Source: Prevotella jejuni (GTDB taxonomy: Bacteria > Bacteroidota > Bacteroidia > Bacteroidales > Bacteroidaceae). From it: DNA of 53,006 nt. Each line of letters opens with the position of its first letter. Positions within the stretch are counted from its first letter, which is position 1. The stretch lies in contig NZ_FZNZ01000028.1 of NCBI RefSeq assembly GCF_900187995.1, forward strand, positions 1 to 53,006, written 5' to 3'. The notes below the pieces were generated by a model. The model worked only from the letters and a program-made list of their open reading frames with translations, was not told the origin of the DNA and made no database searches. The translations under genes were made by a program, and so were the position numbers. This document shows, piece by piece, positions 26,545-35,280 of the stretch.

Positions 26545-26552
26545 TATTTTTG
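26545..26552 (+). promoter_or_regulatory. -7 element of the FecB-like gene
   Basis: TATTTTTG lies 18 bp before the ATG at 26571. No TTG stands 20 bp upstream. Its place argues that translation starts at 26571, not at an earlier in-frame ATG (26490). Confidence 0.55.
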
Positions 26553-26570
26553 CATGATAAAACTGTGCTT

Positions 26571-27683
26571 ATGCGCCCATTAATAGTATTTCTTCTCTCT
26601 GTTTTAACACTTTTGTCTTGTGGCAACACCCATAAACAACAAGTCGTTAAAGGTAGTCAATCTGAACTGCAGTATGCCCACAACATAACTATTGAGCATA
26701 CTAAAGATTATGTGACCGTACGCCTCTTAAACCCCTGGAAAGAGGGGAGCATCCTGCATACCTACTATCTTGTAAAGCGTGGAACACAGGTGAATGTGCC
26801 CGATGATGGTACTAAGGTTGTTGTCCCACTACAAAGGAGTGTTATCTTCACGACGGCCCATGCCAATCTTGTTGAGATGCTAAAAGCACCAAGAGCCATA
26901 GCGGGTGTGGCCGACCTAAGGTATATGATTATCCCAGACGTGCAGCGACGTGCCCACACAAAAGGGGGGATAGTAGACTGTGGTGACGCTATGAAGCCTG
27001 ATATAGAGCGTATTATAGACTTAAGAGCAGACGCTATTCTACTCTCTCCGTTTGAGAACAGCGGTGGTTATGGGCGTTTAGAGCAGATAGGAGTACCCAT
27101 CATAGAATGTGCTGACTACATGGAGACCTCTGCTTTAGGGCGTGCTGAATGGATGAAATTCTATGGTCTTCTCTATGGAAAGGAGCACGAAGCCGACTCA
27201 TTATTTACTGTTGTCGAACAGAACTATAAGTCTTTAAGCAAGCAGGCAAGCCACAGTAAGATAACACGTAGCGTACTGCCAGACAGGAAGGTGGGTGCTG
27301 TATGGTATTTACCAGGCGGAGAAAGCAGCATAGGCTTGCTTTACAAGGATGCTCATGGACGGTATGCTTACTCCAACGATAAGCACAGTGGGAGTCTTAC
27401 GATGCCTTTTGAGACCATCTTAGACAAGTTCGGACAAAGCGACTTCTGGGTGTTGAGTTATAATGGGGAGTTCAATCTCCGACGTTTGTTGGCTGAATAT
27501 CAAGGCTATGCAAAGCTTAAACCTTATCAAACAAAGGAGGTTTATGGCTGTAAAGTGGATAGTAAGCCCTACTTCGAGGAGGTCAGCTGGCGTCCTGACT
27601 GGCTCTTATCCGACTTGATACAACTCTTCCATCCCGACTTACACATCGCTCCTTTGCGTTATTATCATAAGTTAGAAGAATGA
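26571..27683 (+). CDS. ABC transporter substrate-binding lipoprotein (iron/cobalamin type)
   Basis: From the ATG at 26571 the product has 370 residues and begins with a classic lipoprotein signal (MRPLIVFLLSVLTLLSC). The rest fits the two-lobed FecB/BtuF fold: VVPLQRSVIFTTAHANLVEML at the start of the first lobe, DLRADAILLSPFEN, PIIECADYMETSALGRAEW, and a long connecting helix near GKEHEADSLFTVVEQNY. Such proteins hand iron complexes, haem or cobalamin to a FecCD permease, which is the next gene, 16 bp on. The chosen start follows a -7 box; the longer frame from 26490 would hide the signal peptide. Confidence 0.88.
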   Translation: MRPLIVFLLSVLTLLSCGNTHKQQVVKGSQSELQYAHNITIEHTKDYVTVRLLNPWKEGSILHTYYLVKRGTQVNVPDDGTKVVVPLQRSVIFTTAHANLVEMLKAPRAIAGVADLRYMIIPDVQRRAHTKGGIVDCGDAMKPDIERIIDLRADAILLSPFENSGGYGRLEQIGVPIIECADYMETSALGRAEWMKFYGLLYGKEHEADSLFTVVEQNYKSLSKQASHSKITRSVLPDRKVGAVWYLPGGESSIGLLYKDAHGRYAYSNDKHSGSLTMPFETILDKFGQSDFWVLSYNGEFNLRRLLAEYQGYAKLKPYQTKEVYGCKVDSKPYFEEVSWRPDWLLSDLIQLFHPDLHIAPLRYYHKLEE

Positions 27684-27699
27684 TAAACACAGTCCCCAG

Positions 27700-28713
27700 A
27701 TGATGAGACGAGCCCTCCTTATATATATAGGTATAGCAGTTAGCATCCTACTTCTGTTCGGATTGAATCTTACAACAGGTTCAGTTCAGATACCCTTTGC
27801 CGATGTCTTGGATATTCTCTGTGGTCGTTTTGCAGGAAAAGAGAGCTGGCAATACATCATATTAGAGAACCGCTTGCCCCAAGCCCTTACTGCCCTACTC
27901 TGCGGAGCATCCTTGTCAGTCTGCGGCCTAATGCTTCAGACCGCCTTTCGAAACCCTTTGGCAGGTCCAGATGTGTTCGGTATCAGCTCCGGAGCAGGCT
28001 TAGGAGTAGCCTTAGTAATGCTGTTATTAGGTGGAACCGTGTCCACTTCACTGTTCACAGTGTCTGGTTTTCTTGCCATTCTCACCGCCGCCTTCCTTGG
28101 AGCAATTACTGTTACAGCCCTCATCCTATTCCTCTCTACCTTAGTACGAAATAGTGTCTTATTGCTAATAGTGGGTATCATGGTGGGTTATGTCTCCTCT
28201 TCAGCCGTCTCCCTCTTGAACTTCTTTGCCTCAGAAGAGGGTGTAAAGAGTTATATGGTATGGGGTATGGGCAACTTCGGAGGCGTCTCAATGAGTCATA
28301 TTCCCCTATTCTCTCTCCTTTGTTTAGTGGGTATCACGGCCGCATTACTATTGGTTAAGCCCCTGAATATCCTCCTTTTAGGACCCCAATATGCCGAGAG
28401 CTTAGGGATAAGTACACGTCGACTACGCAACCTACTACTACTTATCGTAGGTCTGTTAACGGCTATTACAACCGCATTCTGTGGTCCTATCTCGTTTATC
28501 GGCTTAGCTATTCCACACATTGCGCGCCTTCTCTTCCGCACAGACAATCATCAGGTACTCCTTCCAGGAACAGTCTTGACGGGTGCTGCCATAGCCCTTC
28601 TCTGTAACTTTATCTGCTTCCTTCCAGGCGAGATGGGCGTCATCCCACTGAATGCCGTCACCCCACTTATCGGTGCTCCAGTAATCATCTACGTCATCAT
28701 TCAGCGTCGATAA
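27700..28713 (+). CDS. FecCD-family ABC transporter permease
   Basis: The 337-residue membrane protein has about ten hydrophobic segments. Hallmarks are RLPQALTALLCGASLSVCGLMLQTAFRNPLAGPDVFGISSGAG-type text near residue 60 (key part GLMLQTAFRNPLAGPD) and AFCGPISFIGLAIPHIARLL near residue 265, the region that contacts the ATPase. It works with the lipoprotein encoded just upstream to carry iron complexes, haem or cobalamin across the inner membrane. The ATP-binding subunit normally found third in such operons is missing here. Confidence 0.93.
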   Translation: MMRRALLIYIGIAVSILLLFGLNLTTGSVQIPFADVLDILCGRFAGKESWQYIILENRLPQALTALLCGASLSVCGLMLQTAFRNPLAGPDVFGISSGAGLGVALVMLLLGGTVSTSLFTVSGFLAILTAAFLGAITVTALILFLSTLVRNSVLLLIVGIMVGYVSSSAVSLLNFFASEEGVKSYMVWGMGNFGGVSMSHIPLFSLLCLVGITAALLLVKPLNILLLGPQYAESLGISTRRLRNLLLLIVGLLTAITTAFCGPISFIGLAIPHIARLLFRTDNHQVLLPGTVLTGAAIALLCNFICFLPGEMGVIPLNAVTPLIGAPVIIYVIIQRR

Positions 28714-28783
28714 CGGTTAGACTCATAGGCTATTAGCAAGGAGATGTAAGTTTTCTACATTTGTATTAAATCCTTTCTATTCT

Positions 28784-28814
28784 TTGTTAGTTATCAACTT
28801 TTTTCTTAACTTTG
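28784..28814 (+). promoter_or_regulatory. Promoter of the small peptide / fimbrillin pair
   Basis: TTG (28784-28786), 20 bp, TAACTTTG (28807-28814), giving a leader of about 140 nt before the small open frame at 28959. Confidence 0.75.
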
Positions 28815-28958
28815 CACCCGAATTAACCCAGAAAACTCAAACTACGGCAATACTCTACATGATGTAACGGCCACTAACGTGTTATAATTAACTACAGTTT
28901 AGGTATGTTTGGTTGATAGAACGTAGTAAGAAAGAGCAAAACAATTAATTCGTTTAGA

Positions 28959-29165
28959 TTGATGAGTAAGCAGAAAGAATTAGTACGTAGCGTGTACATT
29001 AAGCCAGAATGTAATTTATTGAATACTTATACGGAGACTCTTATGGTCAATGTAAGCGGCAACGCTGGTGGAATCAATGCTGGAGAAGGTGCTGGAGACG
29101 CAAAGGAAGCATTCCACTGGGACGATGAGGACGTAGCGAGTGTAAGTCAGAATTGGAGCGAATAG
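28959..29165 (+). CDS. Small conserved peptide upstream of a fimbrillin-like lipoprotein
   Basis: The 68-residue product has no signal peptide. Its pattern Y-x2-P-x-C ... ETLM ... SGNAGGI ... G-x2-AGDAK-x-A ... W-x-D is shared with the 76-residue product at 52,773-53,003, which also lies just before a fimbrillin-like gene. The N-terminal third is basic, the middle is Gly/Ala-rich and the end is acidic. The shared core shows it is a real gene and not a chance frame. The role is unknown: it could be a secreted peptide, a chaperone-like partner or a regulator of the downstream gene, which starts 45 bp on. Confidence 0.75.
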   Translation: MMSKQKELVRSVYIKPECNLLNTYTETLMVNVSGNAGGINAGEGAGDAKEAFHWDDEDVASVSQNWSE

Positions 29166-29210
29166 ACGCTTTATTGATAAGGTAAAACACACTTAACGAA
29201 CAAGATATAT

Positions 29211-30791
29211 ATGTTTATAAAGACTTTACGATTACTTTCGTCATGGGTAGGTTGTGCTTTGATAGGTGCAGCAGTAACAACGAGTTGTTCAAATGATGAC
29301 CTTCTGCAGAACGCTAAGGAGAGCCATCGTGTTGTGGAGGGCTCCATGACCTTCAGTGGTGTCTCTCAAGAAGAAGCACCGACACGCACGATTATCTACG
29401 ATCATACCAAGGGTAGCGGGGCCTCTGTTATATGGAGAAATACTGACAAGATATTGGTGAAAGACAATGCTGGTCAGTGGCGACAGAGTGCTACAGCCAC
29501 CTTCCCTATTGCCTCAAAGAAGTCGAACGCCGTGTTTACCGTTGCTGGTAGCTACACCAGTCCGACGCATGCTGTTGTCTATACCAATAAAGGGATCACA
29601 GGCTCACAACCACAAGTAGAGATAAAGAAGGCACAGACTCAGACTGCGCCTAACAACTTCGACCATGCAGGCGAGTCGGGTGACTGCGGTGTTGCAACTG
29701 CCCAAAAGGTAGGGAGCGACTATAAGTTTACACTCGAACACAAGGCTTCTTTCATCTGTCTCATCCCTCGTTCAAGTAATACATACGTACAGCATAGTAA
29801 GATTACCAAGATTGAGATTTCATCAGAAGACAATATAGCAGGTGTTTACAACATTGCTTCTGATGGCACGCTCACCCTTGCTTCGGGTGGTTCGAAGACT
29901 ATCACACTCACGACTGGGAGTGGGTTTGCTATCGACAACACTACCACTGACATGAGTAAGAACGCTTCCTACGCAGTGATAACACCGGGTAGGCATAGTC
30001 TGCGCATCCGTTACTGGCTTCGCAATACGACTGATAATCCGAAGGGAACTATCGAGGGTACTGTAACTAAGTATGTTACCCTCACCTTTGTTCCGGGCTC
30101 AATTCATGACGTGACCGCCAACCTCTCTATCAATGACTATGGTGGTACCAACTATTATATGTGGGATGCAAAAGCGAACTATTGGAGTGGGCACGAATGG
30201 AACAGTGCTGATCCATGGCAGCCAACGAAGTTCTTAACAACCAGTAGTACGAACTATCCAAAGCCAGGAAGCGATAGTTATAATCGTCCTCGTACAGCCG
30301 CTGGTCCGCTTGAAGCCTCAACCTCTCACTTTGCAGCCCTCCCTAATGCTAACGAGATGGCATGGTATGTGATGAAGGGCGACCCACGCTACGATGCTGA
30401 CGAGCTTTGGTCAACTATGGGCTACCTCTATAAAGGGGGTACATGGTTTAAGAAGAGAGCTTATATCACGGGCTTCTCTGATAGTCATCAGCCTGATGAC
30501 GCTTCAACCGACCTACGCAACACAACTAAAAAACTATTAAAAGCAGTTTCGAATACGCTCCCTGCTACCACAGAGATGGACCAGTATTTCTATCTTCCAC
30601 TCTTAGGTTATTATAGTACAAGCCCGAATAACTATAAATTCAATGCTGCTGGTGTGACAGGTTATTACTGGTCTTCAAGCGCAGTATCATCTAATCAAAC
30701 GGGTAGTTACGCTCTAACAATTAATAAAAATACAGCTACTCTACAAGAACTTGCTCCTTCCAGCGGTATGATTGTCCGTCCGTTTGAATAG
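29211..30791 (+). CDS. Fimbrillin-like lipoprotein with C-terminal FISUMP-like domain
   Basis: The 526-residue product is exported and probably lipidated (signal ends VTTSC). Residues about 45-310 look like a fimbrillin-type beta-sandwich region with QTQT...FDHAGESGDCG and FTLEHKASFICLIPR. The C-terminal part contains YYMWDAKANYWSGHEWN and ends YYWSSSAVSS...GMIVRPFE, resembling the FISUMP (major paralogous) domain found in many Bacteroidota surface proteins. It is a paralogue of the protein at 51,167-52,735. It is probably a surface-exposed adhesin or fimbrial component. It lies in the same unit as the small peptide gene. Confidence 0.8.
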   Translation: MFIKTLRLLSSWVGCALIGAAVTTSCSNDDLLQNAKESHRVVEGSMTFSGVSQEEAPTRTIIYDHTKGSGASVIWRNTDKILVKDNAGQWRQSATATFPIASKKSNAVFTVAGSYTSPTHAVVYTNKGITGSQPQVEIKKAQTQTAPNNFDHAGESGDCGVATAQKVGSDYKFTLEHKASFICLIPRSSNTYVQHSKITKIEISSEDNIAGVYNIASDGTLTLASGGSKTITLTTGSGFAIDNTTTDMSKNASYAVITPGRHSLRIRYWLRNTTDNPKGTIEGTVTKYVTLTFVPGSIHDVTANLSINDYGGTNYYMWDAKANYWSGHEWNSADPWQPTKFLTTSSTNYPKPGSDSYNRPRTAAGPLEASTSHFAALPNANEMAWYVMKGDPRYDADELWSTMGYLYKGGTWFKKRAYITGFSDSHQPDDASTDLRNTTKKLLKAVSNTLPATTEMDQYFYLPLLGYYSTSPNNYKFNAAGVTGYYWSSSAVSSNQTGSYALTINKNTATLQELAPSSGMIVRPFE

Positions 30792-30821
30792 ACAATAGGA
30801 GCGACGGCCTCACAGACAGCC

Positions 30822-30912
30822 ACCTCGGGCCTCACCCCCAAGCCACCTCCGGCCTCACCCCCGGCCCCTCTCCGAATGGAGAGGGGAGTGATTACCGAGA
30901 TACCCCTACGCT
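30822..30912. repeat. G/C-rich hairpin element after the fimbrillin-like gene
   Basis: Direct copies of CCTCnGGCCTCACCCCC lead into a perfect 9-bp hairpin (30865-30873 with 30878-30886, loop GAAT) and a tail GAGTGATTACCGAGATACCCCT. It could act as the terminator of the + strand unit. Confidence 0.8.
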
Positions 30913-30958
30913 TTTCTACGAACGTGAGGGAGCATTTCGTATTCGAGAAATTCGCATC

Positions 30959-31288
30959 ATTCGTAGTTCTTTTCAGCTCAATCTTTATCCGTTTTACGAT
31001 TTCCCTATTCGAGTAATTAGCGTCATTCGTAGTTCTGTTCAGTCTATTCTTCGTTCATATAACGCATTTCGTATTCGAGTAATTCGGGTAATTCGTAGTT
31101 TTATTCAGTCCATCCTTGGTCCGTCATGTACATTCTTTATTCGCTTAATTAGCGTCATTCGTAGTTTTATTCAGTCCATCCTTGATCCGTCATGTACATT
31201 CTTTATTCGCTTAATTAGCGTCATTCGTAGTTTTATTCAGTCCCTACTCAGTCCGTCATGTCCATTCTTTATTTGCTTAATTAGCGTC
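30959..31288. repeat. 66-bp tandem repeat, five copies
   Basis: ATTCGTAGTT begins at 30959, 31025, 31091, 31157, 31223 and 31289, every 66 bp exactly. The three right-hand units are nearly identical (TTTATTCAGTCCATCCTTG...), the left ones diverged. Confidence 0.95.
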
Positions 31289-31394
31289 ATTCGTAGTCAT
31301 GAAAAGTTATTACAAAGACACATGTAAACATCTGGTAAGGAAGGAGTATGGCACATAGAGAATAGCAGCACATAACCCGCACGAAATCAGTAGG

Positions 31395-31520
31395 TTATAG
31401 ACAGCAAAGAAGAAGACGCCTTTCTTGCCTCAAGAAGGGCGTCTTCTACATGCAAGAAGGGCATGTTCTTGAATGGAGAAAGGCATCTTCTTCATCGTTG
31501 AAGGGCATGTCGTCGAATCA
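31395..31520. repeat. AAGAAGGGCATGTTC dispersed element, copy D
   Basis: It contains two AAGAAGGGC units 22 bp apart and inverted partners, in inverted orientation to copy C. The distal conserved tail of copies A-C was not recognised on either side. Confidence 0.85.
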
Positions 31521-31569
31521 AGAGGAGCGAAAATAGTTTACAAGGGAGCGAGGAGTTTTCTTTAAGAAG

Positions 31570-31715
31570 ATAAGGAGATAAGGAGTGAAAGGGAGTTGTT
31601 GTATGAGGAGTTAAGGAGTGAAAGGGGTTGAAAGGGAGTTATTGTATGGAGGAGTTAAGGAGTGAAAGGGAGTAAAAGGGAGTTAAGACAACAGCGAATA
31701 CAACCTTTGTTAGGA
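31570..31715. repeat. GGAGTTAAGGAGTGAAAGGGAG array
   Basis: Irregular units of GGAGTTAAGGAGTGAAAGGG. It is the inverted counterpart of the CTCCTTAACTCC array at 23,430-23,595 and even shares the end GGGAGTTAAGACAA. Confidence 0.85.
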
Positions 31716-31849
31716 ATGTAAGGGGAGTAATGAGGAATAAAGCCAGTGATATTTATTTTTCTATCTGAATGTTTTACTGGTCGTTGAGAAGGGATAAGGC
31801 GAGGGGAGTTTATAGGAAACTATCAGAGGAGATGAGGGTTAGGAACAGG

Positions 31850-31885
31850 AAAAAGAAAACCCTCTCCGAGTCTGGAGAGGGTTTT
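31850..31885 (-). terminator. Terminator of thrS
   Basis: A perfect 12-bp stem (31856-31867 with 31874-31885) with loop GAGTCT lies 20 bp after the thrS stop, with T-rich DNA following on the minus strand. Confidence 0.9.
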
Positions 31886-31904
31886 GTATAGAGAAAATAA
31901 ATGA

Positions 31905-33854
31905 TTAAGCTAACTCCTTAAGTTGGTCAGCAACCTCAGCATTGATGCGGTCTGCGAAGGCTTCCATAGTCATAGTAGCCTGCTCGCCACCACCCTGCTG
32001 GCGCATTGAGACAAGTCCTTCGGCAGCTTCCTTCTCACCCACGATAACCATGTAAGGTACACGCTTGAGCTCATTGTCACGTATCTTACGACCAATCTTC
32101 TCGTTGCGATCGTCCATGATAGAACGTACGTCGTGTGCATCGAAGTAGGCTTTCACCTTACGAGCATAGTCGTTATACTTCTCAGAGATAGGTAGGATGG
32201 CCACTTGGTCAGGTGTCAACCAGAGAGGGAAGTGTCCTGCTGTGTGCTCAATGAGTACGGCTGTGAAACGTTCGAGCGAACCGAATGGTGCTCGGTGTAT
32301 CATCACTGGAGTCTTCTTAGAGTTGTCCTCTGCCGTGTACTCAAGCTTAAAGCGGTTAGGAAGGTTATAGTCAACCTGAATAGTACCCAACTGCCAGCGG
32401 CGACCGATAGCATCCTTCACCATGAAGTCGAGCTTAGGACCATAGAAGGCAGCCTCTCCTAACTCTACACGAGCCTTGAGTCCCTTCTCCTCACAAGCAG
32501 CCTTAATAGCAGCTTCACTCTCTTCCCATACCTCATCAGAGCCTATATACTTCTCTTTATCGTTAGGGTCACGGAGTGAAATCTGTGCCTCGTAGTTGTC
32601 AAAACCAAAGGTCTTGAACACCTTAAGGATAATGTCGATATTGTTCTCGAACTCAGCCTTTACCTGATCTGGGCGTACGAAGATATGTGCATCATCCTGT
32701 GTAAACGTACGAACACGGGTCAGTCCATGCAACTCACCACTCTTCTCATAGCGGAAGACAGTACCGAACTCTGCGATACGCAGTGGGAGGTCTTTATAAG
32801 AACGTGGCTTATAAGCATACACCTCACAGTGATGAGGACAGTTCATAGGCTTGAGCATGTACTCTTCATCCTCTTCTGGCGTGTGGATAGGTTGGAAGGC
32901 ATCCTTGCCATAGTGGGCATAGTGGCCAGAAGTTACGTATAGGTTCTTACCACCAATGCCTGGTGTGATGACCTCTTGATAGTTGTAAGGACGAAGAAGA
33001 CGACGCAGGAGATCCTGCAAGCGGAGGCGCAGCTGGGTTCCCTTAGGTAGCCAGATAGGTAGTCCCTTACCCACTCTATCAGAGAACATAAACAACTCCA
33101 TCTCCTTACCAATCTTTCTGTGGTCGCGTTTCTTAGCCTCTTCAAGCATCTCAAGGTACTCGTCGAGCATCTTCTTCTTAGGGAAGGTGATACCATAGAT
33201 ACGTGTCATCTGCTCGCGCTTAGCGTCACCACGCCAGAAAGCACCAGCCACACTCGTAATCTTAACAGCCTTAATAGCACCCGTAGAAACGAGGTGAGGA
33301 CCACGACAAAGGTCGGTGAAATGTCCCTGTGTATATGTTGAGATGGTGCCATCTTCGAGGTCTTCTACGATGTGCTCCACCTTGTATTCCTGTCCGTCAG
33401 CAGTGAACTCCTTTACAGCATCAGCCTTTGAGACATCATGACGAACGACCGGCTCGTTCTTCTTAGCCAGTTCGCGCATCTTCTCTTCAATCTTTGGAAA
33501 GTCGTTCTCAGAGATTGACTGCCCCTCAGCAGGCATCACATCATAGAAGAAACCATTCTCAATAGCAGGTCCGAAACCGAACTGTATGCCTGGATAAAGC
33601 TCCTGTAAAGCCTCAGCAAGGAGGTGGGCAGAGGTGTGCCAGAAGGTGTGCTTGCCTTCTTCATCCTCAAACTTGTACAGCGCAATAGTAGCGTCTTCGT
33701 TGATGGGACGGTTTAATTCTGTTGTTACGCCATTTACTCCGCAAGATACAACGTCACGGGCGAGAGCCGGCGAAATGCTCTCGGCGATTTGAAAACCAGT
33801 CACGCCCTGCTCGTATTCACGAACGGAACCGTCTGGGAAAGTGATTTTAACCAT
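31905..33854 (-). CDS. thrS: Threonine-tRNA ligase
   Basis: It charges tRNA-Thr with threonine. The 649 residues follow the family in order: TGS domain (1-62), editing domain with HTSAH (73-77) and DLCRGPH (C183, H187), and class II core with MNCPHHC (zinc cysteine near 339), [22 protein letters not shown] motif 2, and [13 protein letters not shown] (zinc histidine and motif 3). The anticodon-binding domain ends the chain. All catalytic, editing and zinc residues are present and the length is normal. A TACCTTTG -7 box lies at 33889-33896. In many bacteria infC follows thrS directly; here it is 30 kb away. Confidence 0.98.
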   Translation of the reverse strand: MVKITFPDGSVREYEQGVTGFQIAESISPALARDVVSCGVNGVTTELNRPINEDATIALYKFEDEEGKHTFWHTSAHLLAEALQELYPGIQFGFGPAIENGFFYDVMPAEGQSISENDFPKIEEKMRELAKKNEPVVRHDVSKADAVKEFTADGQEYKVEHIVEDLEDGTISTYTQGHFTDLCRGPHLVSTGAIKAVKITSVAGAFWRGDAKREQMTRIYGITFPKKKMLDEYLEMLEEAKKRDHRKIGKEMELFMFSDRVGKGLPIWLPKGTQLRLRLQDLLRRLLRPYNYQEVITPGIGGKNLYVTSGHYAHYGKDAFQPIHTPEEDEEYMLKPMNCPHHCEVYAYKPRSYKDLPLRIAEFGTVFRYEKSGELHGLTRVRTFTQDDAHIFVRPDQVKAEFENNIDIILKVFKTFGFDNYEAQISLRDPNDKEKYIGSDEVWEESEAAIKAACEEKGLKARVELGEAAFYGPKLDFMVKDAIGRRWQLGTIQVDYNLPNRFKLEYTAEDNSKKTPVMIHRAPFGSLERFTAVLIEHTAGHFPLWLTPDQVAILPISEKYNDYARKVKAYFDAHDVRSIMDDRNEKIGRKIRDNELKRVPYMVIVGEKEAAEGLVSMRQQGGGEQATMTMEAFADRINAEVADQLKELA

Positions 33855-33888
33855 ACTACAAATTAGTTTTATAAATCAAATATTGCGG

Positions 33889-33896
33889 CAAAGGTA
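33889..33896 (-). promoter_or_regulatory. -7 element upstream of thrS
   Basis: TACCTTTG on the minus strand, 35 bp from the ATG, without a well-placed TTG. Confidence 0.5.
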
Positions 33897-34021
33897 ACAC
33901 TTTTAATTCACAATCTATCATCTATCCAGAACTTTTGGTGTCGATTTATCAAAGTTCTATAGATGAATAAGAACTAATGAAAGGAGGAATGGGGGTTACT
34001 GACAATAATCTACAAAGCGGA

Positions 34022-34657
34022 TTATTGTGACAAACGTAGTATCGGCTTGTTTTTCATGGGGTTCTGGTTATTATCAATGCGCAGGGATGGCAACTGATAA
34101 ATAGGTGGGGTGTTCGATTTCACGGGCTGCTGCTTTGGTTTTCTGCCTGCTAATATGTCAGAACGCAGTTGGGCAGCTGCATCGAACGATTTCCAGCGCT
34201 TCAAGATATATGCCAACTGTTGGAGAGCAGTCTTACTATCACCTATCTGATAGAGACAATAGGCCCGATTAAACCAATAGTCACGATTATCAGGCATGAT
34301 GTCAATGGCATGGGTGTAGGCAGTTACCGCACTGTCATAACGCTCAAGACGAATGTTTGTCATGCCGTAAAGTTCGTAGATGTCAGCAATATAGGGTTGC
34401 AAGTTCAAAGCACGACGACAATCATCATCCGCACCCTTGTAGTCTTCGAGGCGATACTTCGATAATGCCATCAGATACCAAGCCTCATAGAGGTTTGGTT
34501 TGAGCCCAACAATACGGGAGAAAATCTGCATGGAGGTAACGTAGTACCCCTGATCGAGCGTTCGCCTACCCTCCTCCATCATCTTCTTGATGTTATACTG
34601 GGCTGCAGACGGTAATGCCAATAGGCATAGCAAGGATACTACGACACCACGCAACAT
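34022..34657 (-). CDS. Exported tetratricopeptide-repeat protein
   Basis: The 211-residue product has a signal peptide (MLRGVVVSLLCLLALPSAAQ) followed by at least three TPR units from about residue 25 to 150 (for example PNLYEAWYLMALSKYRLEDY, IADIYELYGMTNIRLERYDS and RDYWFNRAYCLYQIGDSKTA). TPRs serve as protein-binding scaffolds. The C-terminal 40 residues are proline-rich. Its ATG lies two bases after the def stop, so the genes are tightly linked. It has no assigned role; being in the ruvX-def-thrS block suggests only shared transcription. Confidence 0.88.
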   Translation of the reverse strand: MLRGVVVSLLCLLALPSAAQYNIKKMMEEGRRTLDQGYYVTSMQIFSRIVGLKPNLYEAWYLMALSKYRLEDYKGADDDCRRALNLQPYIADIYELYGMTNIRLERYDSAVTAYTHAIDIMPDNRDYWFNRAYCLYQIGDSKTALQQLAYILKRWKSFDAAAQLRSDILAGRKPKQQPVKSNTPPIYQLPSLRIDNNQNPMKNKPILRLSQ

Positions 34658-34659
34658 AC

Positions 34660-35220
34660 TTACTTACGTGGAGCCTTCACACGATAATGACAGCGAACCT
34701 TACCCTGCAAGAGAGCTTTCAACTTACTATTAATCATCTGTTTACGGAAGGGTGAGAGGCGATCGGTAAATACTCTACCTTCAAGATGGTCGAACTCATG
34801 CTGAATGACACGGGCCAGATAGCCATCAATCCACTCTTCATGCTCAACAAGGTTCTCGTCGAGATACTTCACATAAATGCGCTTTGCACGTGTAACACTC
34901 TCGTGAACACCAGGCAAAGAGAGGCATCCCTCTTCCAAAGTCTCCGTCTCAGAGTCATCGTATTCGAGGATATGTCCATTAATGAAAGCATGTCGGAAGC
35001 CCTTATACTCTGGGAAGGTATCAGAGAGAACATCCAAGTCAATGACCACGACACGGATAGACTTGCCTATCTGTGGGGCCGCCAATCCAACGCCATCACT
35101 GGCAGTATTGGTCTCAAACATATTCTGTATCAGCTCTTGAAGGTCTGGATAGTCGAGAGGAATATCCTCAGCTACCTTACGCAACACCGGCTGACCGTAT
35201 GTGTAAATAGGTAATACCAT
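34660..35220 (-). CDS. def: Peptide deformylase
   Basis: It removes the formyl group from the starting methionine of new proteins. All three family motifs are present in the 186 residues: GVGLAAPQIG (43-52), EGCLSLPG (97-104, with metal ligand C99) and QHEFDHLEG (140-148, metal ligands H141 and H145 with catalytic E142). Length is normal. It lies between ruvX and the TPR gene on the same strand, but is cut off from ruvX by a 425-bp spacer that is mostly a tandem array; no clear promoter was seen in front of it. Confidence 0.97.
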   Translation of the reverse strand: MVLPIYTYGQPVLRKVAEDIPLDYPDLQELIQNMFETNTASDGVGLAAPQIGKSIRVVVIDLDVLSDTFPEYKGFRHAFINGHILEYDDSETETLEEGCLSLPGVHESVTRAKRIYVKYLDENLVEHEEWIDGYLARVIQHEFDHLEGRVFTDRLSPFRKQMINSKLKALLQGKVRCHYRVKAPRK

Positions 35221-35280
35221 AATCTAATATTTAATTAAACGTATTGGTCTTAATGGTCTTCTCCTTATTATATATCTATC

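Noticed and set aside
26490..26570. Earlier start for the FecB-like lipoprotein
   Set aside because: A -7 promoter box lies inside this stretch, and the 27 extra residues would bury the lipoprotein signal peptide.
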